Of a stretch of 64,000 bases of DNA, positions 12,012-24,659 are shown piece after piece; position 1 is the stretch's first letter; every line of letters starts with the position of its first letter. The notes beneath the pieces were generated by a model. That model was not told the DNA's origin. It worked only from the letters and a program-made list of their open reading frames with translations, and did not search any database. The stretch is from Lates calcarifer (lineage: Eukaryota > Chordata > Actinopteri > Centropomidae). The DNA lies in contig NC_066833.1 in assembly GCF_001640805.2 (NCBI RefSeq), positions 2,970,243 to 3,034,242 of the forward strand. The letters run 5' to 3'. The position numbers and the translations under genes were made by a program.

Positions 12012-15000
12012 TGGTATGTGGCCTTAGGGTAAATGCAAAACACACAGATCTTGCTGTAAACTAACTAGAGGTTGTCAGTTTCTGTCTGTCAGGCCGTTAA
12101 ATCCTAAGAGAACCATGAGAATCTTGTCAAAATGGACCACCCACTCCTGTCAAACCAGAGACAATCTTTGGGTGAAGTTCACATGAATCTAAAGAACCAG
12201 AGTTCATAAGAAAGCAAGGAACTGTATTCTGCTATAGAATACATTTAGTTCTCATCATCAACTGGGATAACAGAATTTAGTAACCACAATCAACAAAACA
12301 TCAACATCTTCACTACCAATATCTGCAACAGTGTCTCAAACTCAAACCCACATAAGCACAGTATGCACTCACCTCTATTTGCACTGCCTGCACAAACAGG
12401 CTTATTTTAACTGTTCCACCACATATTTCTGCTATAGTATAAACACTGTCCTCATTCAAACCATGACTCTCACCCCAACAATTTACTATATCTGTTCACC
12501 AGCATGCACACAATCACAAGCAGACACTTTCCCCATCCTCTTCTGTGCAAATATAAGGAGGGTGAGTTGATTCATATCCTGGCTTGTTAGCCATGAGAAC
12601 CGAGGAACATTCCTTTGCATTCCATGCTGAGGTGAACACCAGGGTTGAGAGGAAGAGACAGGCATGTCTGTGGATGTCAGTGACTCACTGTCAAACCACT
12701 CTGGATCATCTGTCTTCATTCAAAAGGGCCGCTACAGATGGCACTGCAAGAAGCTTGGACTGGCTGGAGAATTTTCGTAATTTTTCACCTTCCTGTAAAC
12801 CCCCCAGGGGGCTGTATTTCAAATTGGAAAAAACACAGTGAGATTTGTTGAAGGTATTGATCTGGCTGAAGGAGGCTGCCCTCTGGCTTTAAGAAAAGTT
12901 TGCCGGTGAGTGAGTTAAAGCTTTAGACTGTGTGATCAATCAGGTTGATCTGATGGGCCAAGAAAAGATGTCTCCTGAGTGACTGACCTGAAGATTACAC
13001 ACATGCACATCCGGACATGACACACACACAAAACGGTGAATAAAAACACACTCACAAATACAGACACAGGGATTACACAGGCATTTAACAAGCTCTTTGT
13101 GCGGGTCAAAGTTGACTGCAGGCCCCTCGGGAAAAAGGAGGGGTCGGGGCGGCTGGAGAGGCAACAGAAAGGAGAGCTGGGGAATGCAGAGGTACAGAGG
13201 GAACGCAGACACTGACTGAAACAAATAAATCTTAAACAGACATGATGGAGGAATTGTACCCCTCCCTTTCTAACATCACTCTTTGGTTATTTAACTCATA
13301 CTTCCCCTAATCTTTAAAATAACCAACTAAGTAAAGGACTGATGTGTGTCTATGTCAATTTATTTTTCAAAATTAAAGATTTTCATTGTTTCGAAGGAGC
13401 AAAACTTGTGTTATTCAAAACACATCCAAGAGGGATCAGGTAAAAATGCAGCAGTGTCATCTATCATGTTGCATCCTATCAAAGCAGCTTTAAAGAAGTA
13501 AAGATAAGACATAGATGAGATCCATGTAATGCTCCTGAGCTGTGTAATAGATTGTCAAAGAGCACAGCAGGGGTTAGGACCACCCATGAACCAACCCTCA
13601 CCCCACAAAGTCTGGGGATTATTTTAGAATGTTGCAAGAAAGATTCATCTAATGAGGGAAAAATATAAATCTACTCTAAAAATTAATTATGAAACATCAG
13701 CATTAATTGTTGCTTTTTATTCCTTGTGAAATATTCTTTTTTTCAGCTTTCAGACTTCCTCTGATCAAATTAAGTAAACTGAAAAGGAACATACCTTTAA
13801 TCTAACAACAAAAAAGGATGAGACATACCATCACAGAATCTCTATGTAGTATTTTTAAAGTAACAACCATTTTCTTCCTTCTGATCTATTAGCACCTGAC
13901 TAAGGCATTCCACTTATACAGGAGTAAAGAGCTCTCTCAAGGACATGCAAAATTACAAACCATAATCCAATGAATTACTGAACAACTGAATAATAGATCT
14001 TTGAGGCATGACTAATTTATTTCTTCCGCTGCAAAATCTCTTATGGACCTGTATCTTTTGGAGAAAAGGTGGCTTTACTGTAAATTCAGAAACCTGTCTG
14101 TTCCTTAAAGCAGACATGCACCAACAAGGAACAGGTAATTAGTGGAGTCCAAAAGAATGATCTGTACTCGTTTTAAAAATATTTACTGGCCCAGTCACAA
14201 CCGCAAAGCAAACTGGGTCATATACTCCCATCATGTCAGTAAATACCAATATAATACAGTCAAATGCAGCTAAATAGAGGATTCTAAAATTATCTTAAAA
14301 AGACACACTCTGTAAGATTATTACCCAGGTTAAGATAGAGGGAGGTCTCTCCGCCTTGCAGTCACTTAGTGGGTCACTCCAGGTCAAGGACAAATTACTG
14401 GACTAATAGCTCCCTCTTGTGTCTGTATGTTATTAAAGGCAATCTCATTACAGGACTCTCATTCTTAGTATCACCAAGAGGAGGCAGGCTGCTCACAGGA
14501 CATCGCAAATGGACCTGAGTTTGTGTGGAAAGGGACAAAGTGAAACTTTAACCAGAATGACGACAGTAACACAGTCAAAGCCCAACAGGAGCTTCTGTGT
14601 GTTTGCTAATTGTGGCCCATAGATGGTGGTATATTTGTATATTTTACTTAGATTAAGAGTGCATACCTCTGCCTTGAGCACATACACACATATAAATAGA
14701 TACAAGTGTGTACAAATAAAAACAGATGTGTTCCCAGATTCCAGCTGCATTTGCACTGCAACGTGCAGCTGTTATGATCAGATCCATTCTGAGATTGGAT
14801 GAATAAACAACTCAGTTTATGGAATACTACATGTGTAGCTGACCCAGCGTGAACTTGCAGTGAGTGTGTGAAGAGAATTTACCTGCAGGGACCAATAGTG
14901 TATATTATTATTTATGTATGTGTTTGTAGACCTTGTGTGCATACATGTGGTGTGAGTGCCTTTACTTTTGTGTGTTTACTTTATATATCTACATCTTTAT

Positions 15001-15318
15001 CTTTATATCTACATCTAAACATGCTGTTTTTTGTCTCTGTTGCTCTTCACATCTTTATTTTGAACCCACTCTGACCTCTGCGTCTCAGCGGTGCATTCCT
15101 GTGGTGATTGTGTCTGTGAAAAGAAAACAGTCTTCAAAAACCTGGTGCTCCCTTCTTTGCCGGAGCTGAAACTCTGACATTTCAGCAGAAGTTCAGGTGT
15201 ACGTGGGTGTTACTGCTTGCTCGACTATTTCAAGAGAACAAACAGCTGGGCAGATATTCTGGTAGACACATGTGAAAGGCTTTCATTATGCACGGTCTCA
15301 TTATGCAGTATAAAAATG
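9921..15318. other. Non-coding stretch with CA repeats
   Basis: No gene is recognised. Simple repeats are (CA)n at 10,337-10,359, a compound CA/CATA tract at 11,944-12,010 and a G run at about 11,417-11,427. A patch at 12,600-12,690 carries two TEAD-like sites and one AP-1-like site. A GC-richer block at about 10,720-10,990 could be conserved non-coding DNA, which I cannot test here. Confidence 0.5.
11944..12010. repeat. Compound (CA)n(CATA)n(CA)n microsatellite
   Basis: A CA run changes to four CATA units and back to CA, for about 67 bases in total. Confidence 0.9.
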
Positions 15319-15478
15319 GTTAAAGGAGTGCATCAACATTTTGTGAAATTTGTGTTCTAACCAAGAGTTTGGTGAGAATGATGTCAATTTCATTTCAGTG
15401 AGTTCAACACACAGGGTGCTCTGTGACATGTTTAGCTTAGCACAAACATCAGAGGGTATCAGCTAACCTCCCTAAAAA
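15319..15478 (-). repeat. Diverged dispersed repeat, family B, reverse orientation
   Basis: The stretch opens with 'ttaaaggagtgcatcaacattttgtgaaa' and contains 'tttagcttagcacaaa'. Both are hallmarks, in diverged form, of the fish repeat whose forward copy is at 40,825-40,971. It is non-coding and heavily mutated. Confidence 0.4.
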
Positions 15479-15547
15479 GTTGACACCTTCCATCAACACC
15501 AAAAACTATTTACAGTATCTTGTCAGCCAGCAAACTCCTAACCAATA

Positions 15548-15786
15548 CAACCAAGTAGTTAATTATTTTCATTATGGATTAATCTGACAGTTATTTTATC
15601 AATTAATGGTGTACAAAATGTTGCTTGTTTTGTCTCGCTAAAAGTCTAATGCCATTGCAGCACAGTCACTGCATTTGAGAAGCTGAAGCCAGAGAACATT
15701 TGGCATTTTCACCTGAATTCAGTTATCAGACCAGGTGCAAATTAATTTTCTGTTGATCAAATTTTGGACTAATTGTTGCAGCTCTA
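15548..15786. mobile_element. MITE-like repeat, family A, near full length
   Basis: The element opens with 'ttaattattttcattatgg' and closes with 'actaattgttgcagctct'. These are the two inverted ends of a very common teleost repeat recalled from memory as 'agggctgcaactaacgatta...cgttgcagctct'. The interior 'atttgagaagctga...ccagagaacatttggcattttc' also matches that repeat. Further copies lie at 58,206-58,450 and 63,591-63,715. It has no coding capacity. Confidence 0.6.
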
Positions 15787-16825
15787 GAACAAAGAGCCAG
15801 GCTGGATGTTGCCCAGAGCTACAGTAGTGTGTGAAGCTGTTACTTTAACTTCCCTGAAGAATCCAATCCATAAACTACTGGCTGCTTCAAACACATCCTT
15901 ATCATCAAGTCCTACACATTCGACATGGATCTACATCTTGGAAACATATAAAACTTCTGGTTACTAAAGTTGTCCAGCATTTTCCTTCTTCCCAACACAT
16001 CCTTCTACCTAAATGACAAAACAGATTGTTTGTCATAGCCCTCTAGAAGACCTATGTGCTGTGAATACTTACTGATCTGATCTGCCCCCCATACATCTGC
16101 AGGACCACATCATTTATCAGTGCTTTCCAAAATTGTTACAAAAGGTCTTTCAAAAAAAGCTTTCATTAACTTTAACTATCTACTTGCTACTGTTAGGAAA
16201 AGACTGTTATCATGGTTGAAAATAACCCTGCTACTTCCACCTTTGCTCATGACAGACTAAATGACTGTCTGTAAAAGCCACAAGAGATCACTTTTAGAGA
16301 AAACATAAGGAGGTGATAGGACAGCGTTGGATAGAGATATTTTTCTGAACATACAGAAATGAAATTTATACTGTTCTTCTCATCTAATGTTCAGTGAGAC
16401 AGAAAAAAGCAAATGAACCAAAATATCAGAGTATTCTTTCAAGATGTGCCCTGTGAACTGTACAGCCTGTCATGTATTATTCCCACTAAACTTCAAAATA
16501 CTGTAGACTTGCAGTATGTTAGCCCTGATCTGCAGAGCAGCCAACATTGCTGACATGTTCCCATATACAGAAATATATTCTTGATACAGCCTTTAAAGAT
16601 AAAAGCAAACATCATTTGCTTTCTTCATCTTCATATTTGCTCTTTAGATCTGATGCCTGCTGGAAGGAGAAATCAGGGCTTGTTTTATTATTGTTATTAT
16701 TGACAGCTCCAACAGCAGAGTGTCTCTGCCTCCAAGACTAAGGCTGTGGTCGAAAAGTAAAAAAAATGTCATGAGGTCAAGGACTGATGTGTAATTCATT
16801 AGCACTTATGAAAAGCCGACATCGT
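15787..16825. other. Non-coding stretch, nothing recognised
   Basis: No open frame, RNA gene or repeat can be supported in this AT-rich kilobase. Confidence 0.5.
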
Positions 16826-16972
16826 AAATGAAGGTCCAGTGTATTCTCTGCTAAAGAAAATAAGACAGGAGGCACTGAGGTTACGCTCCTCAGCATATAA
16901 AGAATTCATCCGCTCTCATCATGGCTGCCACTTAGACACTTCCAGATCATTTAACTCAGTTCGGAACCTTTT
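16826..16972 (+). repeat. Dispersed repeat, family D, copy 1
   Basis: This stretch and 49,395-49,555 share an ordered set of blocks: 'gaaggYccagtgtat', 'gctaaag', 'ataaga', 'ggaggcactga/ggaaacactga', 'agaattca', 'atcatggctgccactNaga', 'acttcca' and 'tca...actca'. Two independent insertions in the same orientation explain this best. It matches a teleost repeat I recall, of unknown class. Confidence 0.6.
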
Positions 16973-18134
16973 CAACTACTGTCTGACAATGACATAGTGT
17001 CATCAAGTGTCACTTAGGATTATCAGTTAATTTTTTAATTAAAAACACATACATTGCTTGTAGAATACACAAACTCACACATTTTATGTAGAGCTTCTGT
17101 TTTCCTGTGTTTAACTGTACAATAATTTTAGCTATGACCTGTCATGGGGAATGTCAATAATGTCCGATTTATGAAACACAATCACAGTGTCTCTTGGAAA
17201 TCACTTGGCCAGTTGTAGTTGCAACATATAATATAGTGCAGGGTTCAAGGAAAACAAATGGTAACTGTCATGAGTTTGCAGTAGCACTTCATAGCTCTAG
17301 GATGCTGTAATAGTTAACTTCACTCCCCCAAAATCTGTCTGTCTGAGAGTCCTGTATGTAAGGTAACGTCAGTGGAAACACTGGGAGGGAGGTGGAAGTC
17401 GACTGATTCAGCTCTGTCACAGGAGGGAGGGAGGGGGGGGTCAAAGGCTTGTCTCGTGGGACCAACACTTGGAATGTCTGCTCTATCAAAAGAAGCAGGA
17501 AACCTGTTACTCACATTAGCCACAGACATTCATGATGATGTCACTAATGTAGAAAAGCCTCAAGACAACAACACAAGACTACTGCTTTGAAAATGCTGCT
17601 ATATGTTGGAGCAATGAGAAAGACAAGTCTCTAGGGTGAAGAAATACTACTTCCCTGACGTGTGATTTTCTGCACAGGGTTCACATTTTTCAGGTCAAGG
17701 GTTCTCCTTACGATACAAACAGAGCACCCAAATTCCTCCACCCCTTCCAAACAAGGAGGGCTTTTTGGAAAAGTACAGAGCGCTTTTTGGACACAGGCCT
17801 GTTTCAACTCACAATAGGGAGAAATAGCCTGGCACTATGTTTAGCTGTGAGTTTGTTTTAACACATACAGTAAATGCGTGAATACGGTGTATACCTTGTC
17901 CAGGTTTGTTTTTGTAGGTTTTGGACATATAGTCCAGGTTCTGTTGATTCTGGACAGATATATTTAGCTCGTAGTCTCTAAAGACCAGGCTGTTGCAAAA
18001 CCTGTGCTCAAATAGAAAAGCAAATGCAACAAACTGCTGCACACTGCAGGGAGAACAGAGTGAAGGATTTTGCTTCCAGAGCACAAAAAGAGTCTCCAGC
18101 CATGCTGGCGGCTCTGTGAGGCTGCTCTTAGGCA
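16973..18134. other. Non-coding stretch with a G-run motif
   Basis: No gene is seen. At 17,422-17,440 four or more G runs in close succession (GGAGGGAGGGAGGGGGGGG) form a candidate G-quadruplex on the + strand. Confidence 0.5.
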
Positions 18135-18560
18135 CAGTGGTGCTTTGAGCCAAATGCTAAGATCAGAATGCTAACAAGCCCACAATGACTGTACAAACAT
18201 GCTGATGTTTAGCATGTTTGTTTAACATGAACAGCTTGAGGCTGATGGAAATGACATTAGTTTTGCACATAGTCAGTTATAAACCAAAGAAATTGAATTT
18301 TTTTGACCTGGTGACAGAGCTAGAGGAAGCGTTTAGGAATCTCCAAATGTCTTATAATTCATCCTAAGGGGGTCGTGAATGTCTGGGCCAAATTTCATGA
18401 CAACCCATTCAATAGGGGAGGCACTTCACTCAAAACCACAGATGTGCAACCTCACGGTGGTGTGAGAGGAGCGGTCAGGGGATCACAGTCATTAGGGTTA
18501 TCATTTGGGAACCATAAGTGTCTGTACTAAATTTCAAGGCAATCCATCCATAACCACCCA
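18135..18560 (+). mobile_element. Dispersed teleost repeat, family C
   Basis: Ordered hallmarks of a very abundant fish repeat are present: 'gtggtgctttgagc.aaatgctaa', 'acatgctgatgtttagcatgtt', 'gaggctgatggaaatgacattagttttgca', 'ataaaccaaag', 'ttgacctg', 'attcatcctaaggggg', 'catgacaaccc', 'cactcaaaaccac' and 'aatttcaaggcaatccatcc'. An 11-bp stem with a 7-base loop (18,193-18,221) is part of it. No protein is encoded. The assignment is by recollection of the consensus. Confidence 0.6.
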
Positions 18561-21500
18561 ACATTTTCATCCCCAGAGCCACATTGTCAACAGAAGTTTC
18601 TCTATTTATACAGCACTGTTGTAATGTCACTATTCTAAAGTAGATGAGGTAAGACATTATCAGTTATTCAATGCTTCCAGACCTATTTTGAGACTATCTG
18701 CAGTCTCTTGCTTCAGTTTCAGCAACTGATCATGGCCATCTGTGGCATTTATGGAGCAGAAAACAGCAAATTCAGCCAGAGCCTTCCTCCGCCTCTCCTC
18801 AATCTGTCAGTCCCCAACACACAGTCCCATTACTGAACAGCCCTAATGGCTCTCATTTGCCAAACCAGCTGTGGAGCTGGCGCACTACTTCACCAAGATT
18901 TCAGTTGGATGCAGATGTTGCTTGACAAGACCCAGAGCTGAATGGACAACTGCAGCTTTACTGACATGCTACAATTCTTGGACCTGATTTAAAAAGAGTG
19001 ATTTTTGACCCTTTAAACATGGTGAAACACATTTTCTAAATATTTCCGCCAACACTGCCCGTCTTTCAGTTTGTGTTTCTCATGTTTGGTTTACAATTCA
19101 TAGTTTTTCTTTTGCATTTTTCAGTTTTTCTTCATACTCCTGACTTTTTCTTTGGGCAGTATATGGCTGAATACCAGTAGCATAATACTTGTGTGGTCAC
19201 TTCCCATAGTTTCTGTGAGGAAAAGACTGACAGTTTATCAGACCAATAGAAGAGCAGCAGACAGACTCCCCACCCATGAATGTTTGTCCATTTACTGTAA
19301 TGACCAAGAAAAACTGAGAAATGCAAAGGAAACTTGAGATGTACAAAGAAAAGCTATGACTCACAAAGCAAACATAAGAAATGCAAATCCAAACAAGCTG
19401 TGATTTTAGATGCAACTCCATGTTGAAGCTTGCTATCCCACCTTTCCTCACTAACACACAAAATGAACCCCACAGCTCTAACCCATCCACCCTCATCTTC
19501 AATGTTTAACTGTATAAAAGATTTTTTTTAGTTTTCTGTCACCCCCTCCTCTCTGAGTGTGTCAGTGTAGACCTCTCTCATCTCAGCAGACCATCAGCTC
19601 CTGTCTGCATTCTTCCAGAGAAGGATGCCTGAGAGAGAGGGATGAAAGGCCAGGAAATGACTGTGAATGGGAATAACACCACTCACTGGTGCCACTCCAT
19701 GAAATCCACCCTCAAGAATCTTGTCATTCAAGCTACAACTGCTAAAGTGTGGAAGAAAGAGGGAATTGAGGCGATAGCTGAACTGGATCCACTGCATATC
19801 ACTTATGGTGCTTAAACAACTTCAAATGACTGACAGCTTCTTTATTTCATTTAAATAACGGACCTAAATTAAACCAGTAATATTTAAGATAAGGATTGTG
19901 AATCACATCACATTTGAGTATTTTCATGAATTCACACATTACATAAAGGTCATTTCGTTCTCAACTTTGATCTCAAATGTTGTCTAAGTGATATTTTTTC
20001 ACACAGTCATTGGTGTAATTGTGTGAGAAAGTTGAAGAGACTTTGTGCTCATTGGAACTGTCACTGTACCAGTAACACTGCTGTTGTCTCTGCGAAATGT
20101 CAACATTAGTACAACGCAGACTGTCTGCCTCTCTGCTCCACAATGGGACTGTTGTATCAGTGTCAAAGACACGGCAAAGTGTTTAAAGTTGGGACACTTG
20201 GGAACGCTTAGCTTGGCTCTGTTTTGGAATATGTGTGTGTTTTTGGAGAGAATGTAAAGCTCTCGTCCAAACTTTGTATGTAGCATCTACGCTTATTCCC
20301 ACTGCTCACCAGTCTCCATATGTATCTCCCATTCATAATTACATCCAGTTTCTTTGCTATGATGGTTGAAATGTACTTCATGTTGAAATAAGAGACAAAC
20401 ATAAAAGACGGTTTTCAAGCCTTCACCCTTGAAATGTGTAACAACTGATATTGATTTTTCACTTATACACATACCCTTTTCTTCATCTGTCCCTGCTCTA
20501 CTTATTCTCCCACACACATACTGTATCTCACATAAGGATCTGATATTTGACTTCTTTGAAAGCTTGTTAATGAATCCACACAGCAGCTGCATCTAGTGTT
20601 GCCTCTACGACTTTACAGATTTGAGTGAAAAGATCAATGGGCAGCCCTAGAAATGTTGAACCACATGTTTCAGATTTGGATTTTCCATATGCCCACTAAG
20701 ATTTGTCAGTAAAGTAGTATTCATTCTATCTTTGCATCACTGTACATGTCTTTACACAGCATCTTCCTGTCTTTCAGTACCAAATTCCCTTATTGTGGTA
20801 CCATCTTTCCTCTGCAGCTAAGAGGGAAAAAGACAGTAACTCTGGATGATATTTGATTTGTCTGACTCTCACTGCTGAAGCACAAATAAACTTTGGCTAA
20901 TTCTTTTTGCTCAGAATGAAGATTGGATTGTGTCCCCAGTTTCCACAGTGTCACGTTATGAACGAACTGCGTCAAGGCCAGTATGGAGAATCAGAGAACA
21001 GGTTTTTAAAAAGTAGAAGAAAGTAAAAGAGAGATCCTGAGAACAATAAGTCATATTTATCAAGTGTGAAGTGGCTGCACAGCCCTTGCACCTAGACTTC
21101 ATGATTCTGATGTAAATGCAAATGTGCCTACTTGTATTTCTCACCACATAGCCTCTCTGGCACTACAGTTACCAAAGGATAAAGGAGAATCTGAAGTTGT
21201 TATACTACTTCCAGCTTTCCAGTTTTGTTCGGTGTCAATTAAGATTTGCTCTATTGTTCATCAACTTACTGTGTATTTATGGTGTACTTACATTTACTGA
21301 ATAATCCTCAGCTTTACCACAACAAAATCAAGCTGTAGTAGCAGTGGAACTGGCTATTAATCCCAAAACTGACTGACAGGTCTCTTAAAGGGCTGCTAGA
21401 AACCTCTTTCCTAACATCTCCTAAAATACACCAGTATGTGTTGTGCATGTAAATTATTCTGATAATCATATCCTTGTTTCAGAAACCTGAATATGTGACC

Positions 21501-22496
21501 TGGACTACACTGATAAAACCCAGGTCTGTGCAGTGTAAACACCTTATCCTGGTTTCTGGACATTCTCTGCTGGTACAGAACACAGGTTTTTACACACTGT
21601 GTTGAAAATCATCTGCATCAACATCATATACTAACAAGAATCTATGTGTACAGTACAAAATTAATTTACTATGGATTACATATAAAAAAAAAAAATCAGT
21701 GTTTTTCTTTCTTCAGAGAGTCACACTATAGCAGTTATCAACTCCATAAATCAACCCAGGACTTCCCAATCTAGCCATGAGCGCGTTCATGTGAAAGAGT
21801 TGTTAATTACAAGCAACTTCGTCAGAACCTTGAATAAAGTACTTGATGTGATGTGAGAAGAAATGCTTTTACCTGCAGGTTAATGCAGTTATAGTGACTT
21901 AAACAAGGTGGAATGTAAACAATATGATCACATGACTGAGATAGGAAAGAAACACTAGAAATAATTTCAAACTAATAAAGTTAGTCTGCAGATATATTGT
22001 AAATAAGTATAAATTATTGTTTCTTACTGAGCAAGTTTTTTTTGCTCTTTAGTCTGATGGTGATTTATTCTGAGTTACTCTGAATATGTAATGCAGGCAA
22101 AGAGTTACAGTAGTGTCAGACTGAGTCTGCTGCCAAAGCAGAGGAGAGGAGTGAGTTCGTGTCTGATGAGCTCAATCTGACTGAAATGTTCATTAATAAT
22201 CGTGGGAAATATTCAACAGCATCTTTGTTCAGTCAAAATGAAGCTTTAATAGTAAGTATGTCATCATTTAGTGTGATAAACTCTCTCCGTTTGTTAGAAG
22301 CTCTGTTGTGGACATATGGACAGACTGGAACAGCAAAATGATTCCACTGAGCTATAAAAACATCAACTGATCTTTATTATTTGTCAATTTATTATAAACT
22401 CTTTTGTCCATGTCAGGATCCTGTTGGAATGATTACTATGGTTTTCCATACTGGTCGGTTGGGCCGTTGACAGGTTTTTGATCTGATCCTCTGAAG
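18561..22496. other. Non-coding stretch, no supported gene
   Basis: No coding exon, RNA gene or clear repeat is recognised in this AT-rich stretch of nearly 4 kb. Several frames of 60-100 codons occur on both strands, but none has domain-like composition or plausible splice context. Confidence 0.5.
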
Positions 22497-22745
22497 TTAA
22501 CCTGCCCCAAAGCAGGTTAGCTGTTCAGCATCAGTTACCATGAAGTGAGCCACTTTTGTAAGACTGAAAAGTTAAACCTTAAGTTACCTCGCTAACTGCA
22601 AATCATGCTTCATACCACAGGCCTCGCGATGCTTTAGTCTGCCTTTAACCTAACCTGCATGTCTTTAGACTGTGGGAGGAAGCTGGACTACCTGGACAGA
22701 CCCTACTCAGACCAGGAAGAAGTTGCCACAGACAGAGGAGTGAAA
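22497..22745 (+). repeat. Decayed dispersed repeats (two adjoining)
   Basis: 'aacctgccccaaagcaggtta' at 22,499-22,520 and 'taacctgcatgtctttagactgtgggaggaagc' at about 22,650-22,685 match two motifs recalled as common in fish genomes. The second is the 'catgtctttggactgtgggaggaa' repeat, and a related fragment in the opposite orientation lies near 59,505. Both are mutated and non-coding. Confidence 0.45.
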
Positions 22746-24607
22746 ACAACACCATTAGCTTGGTTTAGGTCACTCTTTAACCAGGTGTGAAGAGAACCTT
22801 TGATGTACAGTGCTTGATATGTTGTTTGAGGCAGATATGTAATACACATTTGTTGCAGTTTATGATCAGATTCATGCCAGTATATTTTGACATGAATTGA
22901 GCAAAGCCTGCAAGCTATAGGAAGACAGCTCTAAAACACTCAAACACAGTGTGCTGCTCTCGCTGCAACATTTACCGAACACACCCAGAACCTAGACGCC
23001 AAATATCATCAACATAGCTACGCATTTTGCTTTCCCATTATAATCCATCCCACATGAGTTGGCTACATGACTGCATTATGTTTAAACTCCAAGAAGCACA
23101 TTGTCATCCAGTAATTATGGCTGCTCCTCATCTTAAATAAGTTTGCAATCATTGATTACTGAATTTGAACAGCTCTGTTTCAACGAGAAGGAAGATTAAA
23201 GTAAACAGTGTTCCCTTCTCTAGTACTACACACAGACAAATACACAAAGAAAACATTCCACTATTCACCTTGTTAGTGCACTTTATGCACCACATTGTCC
23301 TTTCTTGTCTGGAACATTTGTTAAGAATAAGAGGATTCAAACTCTGATCATTTGCTTTTGTGGTTAAGCAAAATGATTTAATGTCAAGTGTGGAACAATT
23401 TTCTTAAACAGTGACTCATCATTACTGCTCAGAGGAGAAAGACACGGCTACCAGTATCCAACTACTGGGTGCGTTGCTGCCAGTGTCTTAGGTAATAAAA
23501 AGCCTTTTAACGGGATTCATGGTACAAGTTCTCTGTGGTCCTTGGCTGAACATCTAGTTTTGACTGCTGACCTCTTTAAGTCCATGTGCATGTGCGCTCA
23601 AAAGAGTGTGTGTTTTTACAGGTGCGTCTGCAAGTCTGTGTGTATGTGAGCATGAGCCAGTTTAAGTCTGCCTGTGAGTCAGATCTTTTATAAGATCTTC
23701 AACCTGGTATTAGGGGTCTATTCAGTCTACTCCAGACATCAGAGATGTTTTGGTGCCCAGTGTTCGTCAGAGCTGTTAGCCGCAGGGGGACTTGGCACTG
23801 GGAGACGCCGGCTGGGGCGAGAAGAGATGCTTAAGGACTCTAGGCATGCTTAGAGAGAGAGCAAACATTCTCATCCTTAATCCTCCCCAAAGTAAACTTG
23901 ACCACCAGATTTGCCCAGGCCTCAGGACACTGTGCACCAGACAGGATGCTAATACCTCCTTCTACTTCCTCAGATAAGTTAATGTGCTCGATTATCTAAC
24001 TGGAGATGTTTTTCAGCTCAAGACAGACCCGGGATACATCTAGACTGCTTTCTATCATCTGTGTGGCATGCATGCAGGGGGAAAGAGACACACCTAAGAC
24101 AGCCACAGCTGCATGTTGTTTCACCTCATATTCCAGTTTTCAAAAACCTGAGCACTGACCTGAGTGAAGCATGCTGTGAGTGGGAGCAGCACTGCAGACG
24201 GCCAGTGATCAAGGAGCCACAGAAACTGGAGACGAGCGTAGTGGGGAGAGCTGTCTGTCCCAGCCACGGGTCATTTGTACATGAGTCTTTCATCATTCTG
24301 CAAAACAGTGGTGTAACAACAAATCATGATACAAAAATATACATGCTCTGCATGTTGGAGCTAAAAATGAATCACATTATCACCAACATTTTATCAATTA
24401 TACTTTACAAATAGCACAAAGTCTTATTAATATACATCAGATGGTTGTAATCACCATTAACAATAACAACTGTCACAATATGCAATATACAAAGTTTCTC
24501 AGAAAACCATGTTCTTGTAAATATACAATTAGTCTCCAGTGATTACAGTTTTTTGCTTCACACTGGATGAGTTGACATTTGCTTTCTTATAAATAGGCTG
24601 TTTGAAT

Positions 24608-24659
<52 letters not shown>

